The notes under the pieces: generated by a model | Told to the model about the DNA's origin: nothing | What the model saw: the letters and a program-made list of their open reading frames with translations, nothing else | The model's database searches: none | Program-made: the position numbers and the translations under genes | Assembly (NCBI GenBank): GCA_964449285.1 | Contig: CAYUZX010000005.1 | Coordinates: forward strand, 12,645-76,644 | Length of the DNA stretch: 64,000 nt | DNA from: QYOJ01 sp964449285 | GTDB taxonomy: Bacteria > Bacteroidota > Bacteroidia > Bacteroidales > FEN-979 | Direction of reading: 5' to 3' | Part shown: positions 51,119-59,453 of the stretch, in pieces | Layout of the letters: each line of letters begins with the position of its first letter | Numbering within the stretch: the stretch's first letter is position 1

Positions 51119-53242
51119 TTAGTTGATGATCAGTTTTTTTATAACTGTCTCATCATCCCCGATGATGCGTAAAAAATATACCCCTGCCGGGAGGCTCCTG
51201 ACATCCACCTGCTTCTGTACGGCTCCGGAGCTTTTAGTCATCTGTGCAGATAGTCTCACCTTCCCGTTAACATCAATAAGTTCCAGATTCAACGTTTGAG
51301 AATTGGGACTCGTTAATTCCAGTGTAACGATATCTGTCGCCGGATTCGGATAGAAATTTGTCGTCGATTCCAGGATTCTTTCCTCCTGCCCAACAGCATA
51401 GGAAACGTAATCAACGTCCCATCCGGCTTCGTTAACTGAGCCGTTTGTTGAGAAGATCAGGAACACTTTGCCGCTGGGCACGAGGACTGGTGGCGGAACA
51501 TCCGTACCATTATAGATTCCTGAATAGGTGGCAATGAGGGTCTCGGAGCCCAGATCATAGATACGCAGAATATCGCTTTCCGATTCTGTGCGGAATGAAG
51601 TGAAGGTCAATTCCAAGGGGCCAATCCCTTCCGGGATGATCTTCCAGCGACAATTGGAGTTGTCCTTGTAATTAAAACCAAAGCTGCCATCGCTGATATT
51701 TCCTTCTGGTTCGGTAAGTGTGGTGATTCCGCTACACCAAACCATGGTTTCGGATGTGTAACTGGCAAGCCAGCCGGGTTGGTTCGTGTTACCATTGCTA
51801 ACAAAGGTAACCAGCGCCTGGCTTCCGTCTACCGAAACCGATGCAGGCAGGTCGTCCCCTGAGTATTGCGCTATCAAGTCGCCGGCAGGAGTGGAGCCTT
51901 CGTAGATAGTAACCAGGTCGACATCCTGTTCAGTGCTGAACCGCTGAAATGAGATGGTGATGCTGACAACAGAATCGGAATTGCTCTGTGGAGCAATCAA
52001 CCAGTTGCAATCTGCATTATCCTGGTAGTTCTTAGGACAACTGCCATCATCAAAGGTCCCTTTTAACCTGGAAAGGGTGGTTTGTCCCGAACAGAAAGGT
52101 GGATAGTTGTAAGATAGCGTATCAGGATAGATATTTACGATGGCTCCTTGACCGTTGGTGAAGTTACTTCCGCCCGGGTTTAAATTTGTGAGGTAGAAAT
52201 ACCCGTTGTAGGATCCACTCCAACCCCAGTTGAAATGAAAATAGTCAGTCCCCTGGTATCCATCCACGTTGAATGCATGGCCTCCACTGCCGAAACCATG
52301 GTAGTACATGGGACAGCCGGCATCGATGTTATCCCGCAGCATAGTTGCCCACTGCTCTTCAGTATAGTTCTCTTTGTCGACAAACGTGGTGTTAGGATGA
52401 TACTTGAAGTAGTTCCGCAAGGCTGCAGCGGCATCCTGGCTGTAGGCTCCTGAACCTCCAGCGCCGTACATCATGTCGACAGCTATGCCGCAATGCCACT
52501 GGATCAACGCCATCGCTGTATCCTTTGACCCCGTGCTGTTGACCATCTCATTCCAGAAATAGTTAGTATTGGCAAAGTCGGCACACTGCTGTGGGTATCC
52601 GGAGGGATTGTAGCAATGCTCCCCTGTTCCTGTTTCCGGCCACCGGTAATAATATAAGACTTGCGCCATTGCAGTTGCAACACATCCGGAGTAGACGTGG
52701 CCTCCCGAGCCGGCAGGGTCGGCCGGGCAAAGAAAATTATAAGGGCTCCCCTGGTTCCAGGTAGAAGTAAGCATCGGTTCAATATCCCGGCTTTCGGAGT
52801 AGATGTTCAGTGTGGCCGGATCCGTAGTGGATAACCTTGCCCAGAGGGACTTTACCTCTTCCGTTGCTTCCAGGTTGTTCGCCCTCCCCCAGTCAATTTG
52901 CTGTGCATATCCCTCCATCCAGGCAACAAACTGGGGAGGTTGGTCATCACGGCTGTACATCCCTTCCAACGAGTATGCAACTACCGGGATAACGGCATCA
53001 TCTGAAGCCACAACAATCCAGCCCCCGTTGGCAAAACTAAGAACATAGTAAGCGGCTTCACCCTGATAAAATTCCGTCTGTGTTCCACGGATATCCAGTT
53101 GGCCGTATTCAATCGGATTGTGCCTACTGGCCTGCTCGAAGTAAAAGTTTTTACCAACGAGCATGGCTGTTTCCAGGCTCACCTTGCCGGCCGAAGCAGT
53201 GAAAAGTGAGAGCGTGAGGAGAAGAGTGAAGAGTTGTTTCAT
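51119..53242 (-). CDS. Secreted C10 (streptopain-like) cysteine peptidase 1 with T9SS tail
   Basis: A 707-residue cysteine peptidase. After a signal peptide (1-18) come a Spi-type propeptide (about 20-125) and the C10 catalytic domain with Cys187 in YSGCVATAMAQVLYYYRWP and His322 in SGGHAFNVDGYQGTDYFHF. Two CUB-like beta domains follow (about 375-500 and 500-620; WLIAPQSNSDSV and WKIIPEGIGPLEL). The T9SS type A sorting domain is at about 625-707 (NFYPNPATDIVTLEL, LPAGVYFLRI, IKKLIIN). First of three tandem paralogues. Confidence 0.93.
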   Translation of the reverse strand: MKQLFTLLLTLSLFTASAGKVSLETAMLVGKNFYFEQASRHNPIEYGQLDIRGTQTEFYQGEAAYYVLSFANGGWIVVASDDAVIPVVAYSLEGMYSRDDQPPQFVAWMEGYAQQIDWGRANNLEATEEVKSLWARLSTTDPATLNIYSESRDIEPMLTSTWNQGSPYNFLCPADPAGSGGHVYSGCVATAMAQVLYYYRWPETGTGEHCYNPSGYPQQCADFANTNYFWNEMVNSTGSKDTAMALIQWHCGIAVDMMYGAGGSGAYSQDAAAALRNYFKYHPNTTFVDKENYTEEQWATMLRDNIDAGCPMYYHGFGSGGHAFNVDGYQGTDYFHFNWGWSGSYNGYFYLTNLNPGGSNFTNGQGAIVNIYPDTLSYNYPPFCSGQTTLSRLKGTFDDGSCPKNYQDNADCNWLIAPQSNSDSVVSITISFQRFSTEQDVDLVTIYEGSTPAGDLIAQYSGDDLPASVSVDGSQALVTFVSNGNTNQPGWLASYTSETMVWCSGITTLTEPEGNISDGSFGFNYKDNSNCRWKIIPEGIGPLELTFTSFRTESESDILRIYDLGSETLIATYSGIYNGTDVPPPVLVPSGKVFLIFSTNGSVNEAGWDVDYVSYAVGQEERILESTTNFYPNPATDIVTLELTSPNSQTLNLELIDVNGKVRLSAQMTKSSGAVQKQVDVRSLPAGVYFLRIIGDDETVIKKLIIN

Positions 53243-53307
53243 AATGGGATTAGAAATTAGAGATCAGACAACCGGTTAATTCGGTTTTTTAATTCGTCAT
53301 TCGTCAT

Positions 53308-55437
53308 TTATTGTATTACCAGCTTCTTAATAGCCGTAACTTCTTCAGAGGTTATCCGCACAAGATAGATTCCCGGCAGTAAACCGGCCAGGTCAATCTC
53401 GTTGGTGTTCTTTCCCGAATGTGCTTCCCAGGTTGTTTCCCGATTTGTACGCCCATCGGAAGTAAGGATAATAAGTTGAACCGGTGAAGCCTTTACAGAA
53501 GTAAACCGGATGCTTACACGGTCTGAGGCCGGATTGGGAAAGAGCTGGAAGTTTCTTATCCCGTTCTGTTCACGGATACCGATATTGGATTTCTTCGGAT
53601 AATAGATTTTCCATCCGTTTGATGTTATGGTGCTGTTGGTTAAAAAGATCAGGAACATCCGTCCACTAGGGGAAGTAACTGAATCAGGAAGGTTTTCTGA
53701 GGTATATTTTCCGGATAGGCTCACCAGTGTATCGCTTGTTCCCAGATCGTAGATGGTTAAATAATCATGATCAGCTTCAGTATCGAAATAGTCAAAGTAG
53801 ATGGTTAGCGGGTCACCCGATTCTGTCTCTATTTTCCATTTACAAAAGGAGTTGTTGTAGTAGTTGAAATCAAAGCTGCCATCTGAAATTTCGGCTGAGT
53901 CGGCTTCAATGGTTGTAGTTCCGGTGCACCAAACCGGCAGATTAGCCTTGTAGTGGGCCAGAAAACCATTATCAACTGGCACTGCACCTGCTTCAAAGGT
54001 GATCAGCATCTTGCTGCCGGAGGAGGTGACCTCGGGAGGTAGAAACTCCCCGGAAAAGGCGCCCAGGACAGGATCATTCATTGTTGCTCCGTCATATATA
54101 GTTATGAAATCGACAGGATTAGTCGCAAACCTGTCGAAGTTGAGCGTGACGCTTGTCACCGAGTCGGTTGCAGTTTGAGGATCTATCAGCCAGCTACAGT
54201 TGGCGGTTGGCAGGTAATCTTCTACTGGTCCGCTTCCGTCTCCGAACGACCCTACTTTCTGTGTGAACACCAGATCACCGGTGCACTGCACAGGGTATGT
54301 ATAGTTGATGGTATCAGGGAAACAGTTGATCACCACCTCCTGGGCAAGGTTAAAATTGGACCCGCCGGGCGTCAGGTCGCTGGTGTAGAAGTAGCCGTCA
54401 CTGCTGCCACCCCACCCGAAGTTGAAATGAAAGAAACTTGAATCCTGGTAACCGTCGCATACGAAAGCATGGCCATTCGTGTCGGGAACTGACCATCCAG
54501 CATAGTACATAGGGATCTTCCGGTCGAGATGGGCGATTAACACACTGTCCCAGTTCAGGGTGGTGCTGTCGCGAAAGAGATATTGCGTTTCGGGGGCATA
54601 TTTGAAATAGGTTCGCAGCGAATAGGCAGCCTTATGGTTGTACATGCCTGATCCTGAAGGGCTGTATTGTAAGTCGCATGAAACCCCCAGGTGGTAAATC
54701 AGTTCAGCAATGGCCATGTTGCTGCGATTGATACTGTTGGTCATCTCATTCCACTTATAGGTAGTAGCTCCGAAATCTGCTGTCAGCACGCCATAACTTG
54801 GCTCAATATAGGTATAGGATCCGGTTCCCGTTTCGGGCCAGCGGAAATAGTACATCACCTGGGCCATACATACGGGGACACACCCTGCAGGGCAATGGGT
54901 ACTCGAACCAGGAGGATCAGCCGGACACATCTCGTTGTACCACGGACTTTGATCCCAGTGGGTCGTGATCAGGGGAGAGACCTCGGCTCTCGATGCCGGC
55001 ATCTGGTATCCGGCATCTGTAAGTTGGTTCCACATTGCCACAGTTTTGGGAAAGGGCGCTATATTATCGCGGATCGCATACTTGATCTGATCCTCATACT
55101 GCTTCATCCAGGCGGTGAACTGCGGTGCCTGGTGGGTTTCATCATAAACTCCTTCGAAGGAGTAAGCCAGGATAGGAAAAATGGCATCATCTGCAGCAAC
55201 GGCAATCCATCCATCCGGCTTCAGGTTGAAGATGTAGTAAAGAGGCCTCCCCTGATCCTTGATGATAAAAGATTCCATTACCACTATTTCGGCTACACCC
55301 GACTGCCAATCCGGTGAAAATTGTTCCGAGAAAAACTGTTTAGCAACTAGGGTAGCATTGTTGATTGAGACCTTTGTGGCGATGGAGGTGAATCCAAGAA
55401 AAAAGACAATACAAAGTACAAGACCGAACCGTTTCAT
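53308..55437 (-). CDS. Secreted C10 cysteine peptidase 2 with T9SS tail
   Basis: A 709-residue paralogue with the same order of domains: signal peptide, propeptide, C10 domain (Cys186 in PAGCVPVCMAQVMYYFRWP, His323 in NGHAFVCDGYQDSSFFHF), two CUB-like domains (WLIDPQTATDSV, WKIETESGDPLTI) and a sorting domain (FQLFPNPASDRVSIRF, LLPGIYLVRI). It differs from the other two in carrying Pro-Val-Cys after the catalytic Cys, where they have Ala-Thr-Ala. Residues near 144-150 (YQMPASR) coincide with a GATGCCGGCATC word. Confidence 0.93.
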   Translation of the reverse strand: MKRFGLVLCIVFFLGFTSIATKVSINNATLVAKQFFSEQFSPDWQSGVAEIVVMESFIIKDQGRPLYYIFNLKPDGWIAVAADDAIFPILAYSFEGVYDETHQAPQFTAWMKQYEDQIKYAIRDNIAPFPKTVAMWNQLTDAGYQMPASRAEVSPLITTHWDQSPWYNEMCPADPPGSSTHCPAGCVPVCMAQVMYYFRWPETGTGSYTYIEPSYGVLTADFGATTYKWNEMTNSINRSNMAIAELIYHLGVSCDLQYSPSGSGMYNHKAAYSLRTYFKYAPETQYLFRDSTTLNWDSVLIAHLDRKIPMYYAGWSVPDTNGHAFVCDGYQDSSFFHFNFGWGGSSDGYFYTSDLTPGGSNFNLAQEVVINCFPDTINYTYPVQCTGDLVFTQKVGSFGDGSGPVEDYLPTANCSWLIDPQTATDSVTSVTLNFDRFATNPVDFITIYDGATMNDPVLGAFSGEFLPPEVTSSGSKMLITFEAGAVPVDNGFLAHYKANLPVWCTGTTTIEADSAEISDGSFDFNYYNNSFCKWKIETESGDPLTIYFDYFDTEADHDYLTIYDLGTSDTLVSLSGKYTSENLPDSVTSPSGRMFLIFLTNSTITSNGWKIYYPKKSNIGIREQNGIRNFQLFPNPASDRVSIRFTSVKASPVQLIILTSDGRTNRETTWEAHSGKNTNEIDLAGLLPGIYLVRITSEEVTAIKKLVIQ

Positions 55438-55541
55438 GATGTTGGATTTTAGGAAGTATCTAACGACCTCTCCATTAATCCCTCCTCTTCGATGGGAGGG
55501 GTCATCTATGCGCTTAAGGACAATGTATTCTATGTAAGCTG

Positions 55542-57668
55542 TTACCTTACTACAACCTTCGTGTTGGAGACTCCCTGCTCACTGGTGATGCGGAGCATAT
55601 AGACGCCTTTTGCAATACCACTCATGTCAATACGCTCTTCAACCTGTTTGTTCAGGTTCGAACGAACGTCGCTGTATATTCGGGTTCCCGTAAGGGAGTA
55701 AAGATCAATCTGAACGCTACGAAGACTGGTTCCGTCAAATTTTACAACCAGGAAGTCATGAGCAGGATTCGGATAAACGTAGAGGTTGTCCACGGCTGTC
55801 GACTCTTCGGTGCCTACAGTAATCGTATAACTGGCATCCCAACCGATTCCTCTGAAGGTTTTGTTGGTGCTCCAAATCACCAGCATCTCTCCGCTTGAAG
55901 CTGTGATACCGGTAGGAGGATCGGACATCTCACCGGAGAATGTTCCCAAAAGTGTTCCTGAACCCAGATCATAGACCTGAATTCTATCATTCGACTCTTC
56001 TGTATTTATACTGTTGAAATCCAGGATCACAGTTTCAGCATTCGTAGGCCTGATGTACCACTTACACAGAGTGGTATTTCGGTAATCATAATCTCCACTT
56101 CCATCACTGAAATCCCCGGAAGGGTCGTTCAGGTCGGTACTGGAAGAACAGAAACTGAGAAGGTTGCAGTTATATTCGGCCAGAAATCCCTGGGCTGTAC
56201 CAGATCCATTGGTTGTAAAAGAGACAAACATCTCCGGGCCAGTAGATGATACATTGGGGGGTAATGTAGTCCCAGTATAAGTCCCAACCAGTGTTGCACT
56301 TGCCGAGTTGCCATCATATATTTTAAGTTCATCACCCGAAGCCAGGTCGAAGCGTAGGAAGGAGAGTGATACACTTTCTACACCGTCATCCGGAGCGATT
56401 AGCCAAGAGCAGTCGGCATTGCTCTGGTAATCCTCCAGCGGCCCACTTCCATCTTCCATGGCACCGAAATCATACGTGATCAGATCCGTTAGTCCGCTGC
56501 AATAGGAGGGATACATGGCAGGATCTGGCTGGATATTAAATATTGCACCCTGGCTGCTATTGAAAGTATAACCACCCGGGGTCAGACCATTCAGGTAGAA
56601 ATAACCGTTGTAGGATCCACCCCAGCCCCAGTTCATATGGAAGTAGTCAGTTCCCTGGTAGCCATCGCATACCCAGGCATGGCCACCGTCGGAGCCCGAT
56701 CCGCAATATTCAATAGGCCTTCCGGCATCCAGATCCCCTTTGATAAGGTTGATCCACTGGCTGGTGGAGTAAGAAGTTTTTTGTGCAGAATAAGCACTGG
56801 AAGCGTATTTGAAATAGTTTTTCAATGCATTGGCTACTTTATAGGTATATGCCCCGGAACCGTCAGGAGCATACTGCATGTCTACAGAGATGCCACAATG
56901 CCAGGCAAGCAAAGCAACAGGATCACACTCTTTGTAAGGATTATCAGTCATGCCACCCCACTCGTATGTGGTGTTTCCAAAATTGGCGCATTGCTGACCA
57001 TACTGGGTCTGTATAGGCACAATACAGTGGGATCCTTGTCCGGTTTCCGGATAGCGCCAGTAATGCATAATCTGGCTCATGGCTGTGGCAACACAACCAA
57101 CAGGAACACGTCCGTTATATGAACCGCCGGATGCAGCATCTTCCGGGCACATGGCGTTATAAGGAAAGTCCTGGTTCCATATGTCAGTGATCAGGGGCTC
57201 GACATCGAGTACCTGGGCATCAGAAAGTGTGACAGGATTAACTGAACTATAGCGTAACCAGGCATCAGTGATCTGCTGATCGGCAGGATAACCCTGGGTG
57301 ATGGCATCGAGGATTTCACCTGTGTATTTGTCAAGCCAAAACTGAACATGAGCCGGGATCCCTTCATTCGACCAGGGGGTCTCAAAGGAGTATCCGATCA
57401 CAGGATAGAGCTGGTCGTCGGCCGTAACGATGATATATCCGTTCTCTCCGATGTTGAAAATATAGTAAGCTGTGATATCGTTTTCTGCAACAACCGTCTC
57501 ACCGGTTATTTTCAGCGCGTCGAATGGCATCGACTGGTTGATATTTACACGTTCGTAATAGAAGTTGAGGCCGGCCTGGCGGGCCTGGGATATTTCCACT
57601 TTTTTAGCAAATACTGATAGCGTGATCCCGAAAAATAAAAGGGAAAAGAGAAGAGTGAATCGTTTCAT
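55542..57668 (-). CDS. Secreted C10 cysteine peptidase 3 with T9SS tail
   Basis: A 708-residue paralogue and first gene of the tandem set. Signal peptide 1-21, propeptide to about 135, C10 domain with Cys192 in VPVGCVATAMSQIMHYWRYP and His330 in DGGHAWVCDGYQGTDYFHM, two CUB-like domains (WLIAPDDGVESV, WYIRPTNAETV) and a sorting domain (LYVYPNPAHDFLVVKF, IAKGVYMLRI, NTKVVVR). The distance to the next paralogue is about 100 bp, so joint transcription is possible. A -7 box lies at 57711-57718. Confidence 0.93.
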   Translation of the reverse strand: MKRFTLLFSLLFFGITLSVFAKKVEISQARQAGLNFYYERVNINQSMPFDALKITGETVVAENDITAYYIFNIGENGYIIVTADDQLYPVIGYSFETPWSNEGIPAHVQFWLDKYTGEILDAITQGYPADQQITDAWLRYSSVNPVTLSDAQVLDVEPLITDIWNQDFPYNAMCPEDAASGGSYNGRVPVGCVATAMSQIMHYWRYPETGQGSHCIVPIQTQYGQQCANFGNTTYEWGGMTDNPYKECDPVALLAWHCGISVDMQYAPDGSGAYTYKVANALKNYFKYASSAYSAQKTSYSTSQWINLIKGDLDAGRPIEYCGSGSDGGHAWVCDGYQGTDYFHMNWGWGGSYNGYFYLNGLTPGGYTFNSSQGAIFNIQPDPAMYPSYCSGLTDLITYDFGAMEDGSGPLEDYQSNADCSWLIAPDDGVESVSLSFLRFDLASGDELKIYDGNSASATLVGTYTGTTLPPNVSSTGPEMFVSFTTNGSGTAQGFLAEYNCNLLSFCSSSTDLNDPSGDFSDGSGDYDYRNTTLCKWYIRPTNAETVILDFNSINTEESNDRIQVYDLGSGTLLGTFSGEMSDPPTGITASSGEMLVIWSTNKTFRGIGWDASYTITVGTEESTAVDNLYVYPNPAHDFLVVKFDGTSLRSVQIDLYSLTGTRIYSDVRSNLNKQVEERIDMSGIAKGVYMLRITSEQGVSNTKVVVR

Positions 57669-57710
57669 CTGTAAAGGTTTAAAGTATGATTATGATATTG
57701 GTTTCCAATG

Positions 57711-57718
57711 CAAAGATA
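57711..57718 (-). promoter_or_regulatory. -7 element TATCTTTG before the C10 peptidase set
   Basis: Minus-strand TAnnTTTG, 42 bp before ATG 57668; divergent from the hutI box at 57739. Confidence 0.6.
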
Positions 57719-57738
57719 AACAAAAAATCAATTTTCTG

Positions 57739-57746
57739 TACCTTTG
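57739..57746 (+). promoter_or_regulatory. -7 element TACCTTTG before hutI
   Basis: Perfect TAnnTTTG, 27 bp before ATG 57774. The upstream in-frame TTG (57744) lies inside the box and is rejected as a start. Confidence 0.6.
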
Positions 57747-57773
57747 CTACAACTCTCGAAAATTCCCCATACT

Positions 57774-59126
57774 ATGAAGTCTATCCTGATCACCAACATT
57801 AAAGAGCTCATCAATGTCGAAGATTCCCCACGTGCATTCGTTGCCGGAAAAGAGATGTCCCGTCTGAAAACCATCAAGAACGCATGGCTGTTGATTGAAG
57901 ATGGCCGCATTACGGATTTTGGAACTGGAATGCCGGATACCGGATTGGCTCCGCCGAACTCCGCTTCGCTTCGGTTCAGGAGACCAGATGCCGGATGCCA
58001 GATACCGGATGAATTATTTTCTTATCAGGCAACAGGCAACAGGTATCATATATCAAAAAATGATCTGACCGTCATCGACGCAACGAACCGCTTTGTCTTC
58101 CCCTCCTTCTGCGACGCCCACACCCACCTGGTCTATGCCGGTAGCCGGGAGATCGAGTATGTGGACAAGATCAAAGGGCTGAGTTACGAAGAGATCGCGA
58201 AACGTGGAGGTGGGATTCTGAATTCTGCGAGACTGCTTCATGAGACTTCCGAAGAGGATCTGGTCGAACAGGCGATTGGAAGGTTGAAAGAGATTATCAG
58301 CCTGGGCACTGGTGCTGTGGAGATCAAGAGTGGATATGGACTTACGGTGGAAGATGAGCTAAAGATGCTCCGCGTGATCCGGAAGTTAAAGGAGTTGTCG
58401 CCCGTTACCATTGTAGCCACCTTTCTGGGGGCACATGCCATCCCAGACGAATACAAGGGGAGACAGCACGATTATGTCGACCTGGTAATCAATGAAATGA
58501 TTCCACAGGTTGCTTCCGAAGAGTTGGCCGATTACATTGATGTCTTTTGCGATAAGGGCTTTTTTACGGTGGAGGAGACCGACCGGATCCTCAATGCCGG
58601 AATGAAATATGGCCTGCGCCCGAAAATCCATGCCAATGAACTCGATTACTCCGGCGGAATCCAGGTAGGTGTGAAATATAATGCCCTGTCGGTCGATCAT
58701 CTGGAATATACCGGTAAAAAGGAGATAGCTTGCCTGATAAACTCTGAAACAATGCCTGTGGTACTTCCAGGAGCGGCTTTCTTTCTGAATATGACCTCTG
58801 CCCCTGCCCGCAGGATGATCGATGCCGGATTGCCGGTTGCTTTTGCCAGCGATTTCAACCCCGGCTCATCACCTTCCGGAAATATGCAACTGATCCTTTC
58901 GATGGCCTGTATCACTTACCGGCTCATTCCCGAAGAGGCGATCCATGCCACAACGCTCAACGGCGCCTATGCTATGGGAGTTAGCGATGAACTTGGAAGT
59001 GTTGCTCGCGGAAAAAAGGCCAACCTCTTTATCACTAAACCCATCTCTTCCTATGAGTTCATGCCCTATGCATATGGTAGTAATAAGGTTGAAAGGGTGA
59101 TACTGAACGGGGAGGTCGTTTTGTAA
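57774..59126 (+). CDS. hutI: Imidazolonepropionase with a repeat-coded insert
   Basis: HutI opens imidazolone-5-propionate to N-formimino-L-glutamate in histidine degradation. The 450-residue protein (usually about 410) has the metal-binding CDAHTHLVYAGSRE (His116, His118), GGGILNSARLLHE, IKSGYGLTVEDELKML, FLGAHAIPDEYKG, KIHANELDYSGG, SVDHLEYTG and ASDFNPGSSP. Residues about 53-90, just after GRITDFGTG, are an extra loop coded by GATGCCGGATACCGG, CTCCGCTTCGCTTCGG and CAGGCAACAGG words. FtcD, the enzyme that can use its product, is encoded at 61609. Confidence 0.95.
   Translation: MKSILITNIKELINVEDSPRAFVAGKEMSRLKTIKNAWLLIEDGRITDFGTGMPDTGLAPPNSASLRFRRPDAGCQIPDELFSYQATGNRYHISKNDLTVIDATNRFVFPSFCDAHTHLVYAGSREIEYVDKIKGLSYEEIAKRGGGILNSARLLHETSEEDLVEQAIGRLKEIISLGTGAVEIKSGYGLTVEDELKMLRVIRKLKELSPVTIVATFLGAHAIPDEYKGRQHDYVDLVINEMIPQVASEELADYIDVFCDKGFFTVEETDRILNAGMKYGLRPKIHANELDYSGGIQVGVKYNALSVDHLEYTGKKEIACLINSETMPVVLPGAAFFLNMTSAPARRMIDAGLPVAFASDFNPGSSPSGNMQLILSMACITYRLIPEEAIHATTLNGAYAMGVSDELGSVARGKKANLFITKPISSYEFMPYAYGSNKVERVILNGEVVL
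57928..58050 (+). repeat. Word cluster inside hutI
   Basis: ATGCCGGATACCGG, then CGCCGAACTCCGCTTCGCTT, GATGCCGGATGCCAGATACC and CAGGCAACAGGCAACAGG, all read in frame. The first and third belong to the family seen in the WbqC-like gene. Confidence 0.75.
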
Positions 59127-59189
59127 TTACGAATTACGATTTTCGAATGACGATTTATTTTCACTATTTCGCTATTTCGCTATTTCATT

Positions 59190-59418
59190 TCAGTACCAGT
59201 TTCCCCGTCGCAGTCCCCGGTTCCCCCGTCGCTTGCCAGATATATAAACCGTTGGGCAATGGGGGCCTATTTAGTGTTACCTGACTCTGCCGGATTGTTG
59301 TCAGATAGACCTCTCTTCACATGAAATCAAAGAGCCTGAAATCCATGTTACTACCTGGTTCGAAGCCATCGATCCGGATCGTCATTTGGTCAGGAAGTGG
59401 ATTTGGATAAACTGAAAT
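59190..59418 (-). pseudogene. Remnant of a T9SS type A sorting domain
   Basis: On the minus strand, ISVYPNPLPDQMTIRIDGFE then MDFRLFDFM leads to a TGA near 59320. A shift of frame then gives VYLTTIRQSQVTLNRPP, LPNGLYIWQATG, and KLVLK followed by TGA (59190-59192). Together these are a complete C-terminal sorting domain (YPNP start, LPNGLY turn, KLVLK end) broken by a frameshift and with no protein in front of it. The upstream side ends in the AATTACG word array at 59415. Confidence 0.75.
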
Positions 59419-59453
59419 TCTTAATTCGTAATTCTTAATTCGTAATTCCTAAT
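59415..59453 (+). repeat. AATTCGTAATTCTT array at the end of the zinc peptidase gene
   Basis: Iterated ATTCTTAATTCGTA words spanning the boundary between the sorting-domain remnant and the stop codon (59421-59423) of the next gene. It encodes that protein's last residues, RNYELRITN. Confidence 0.75.
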
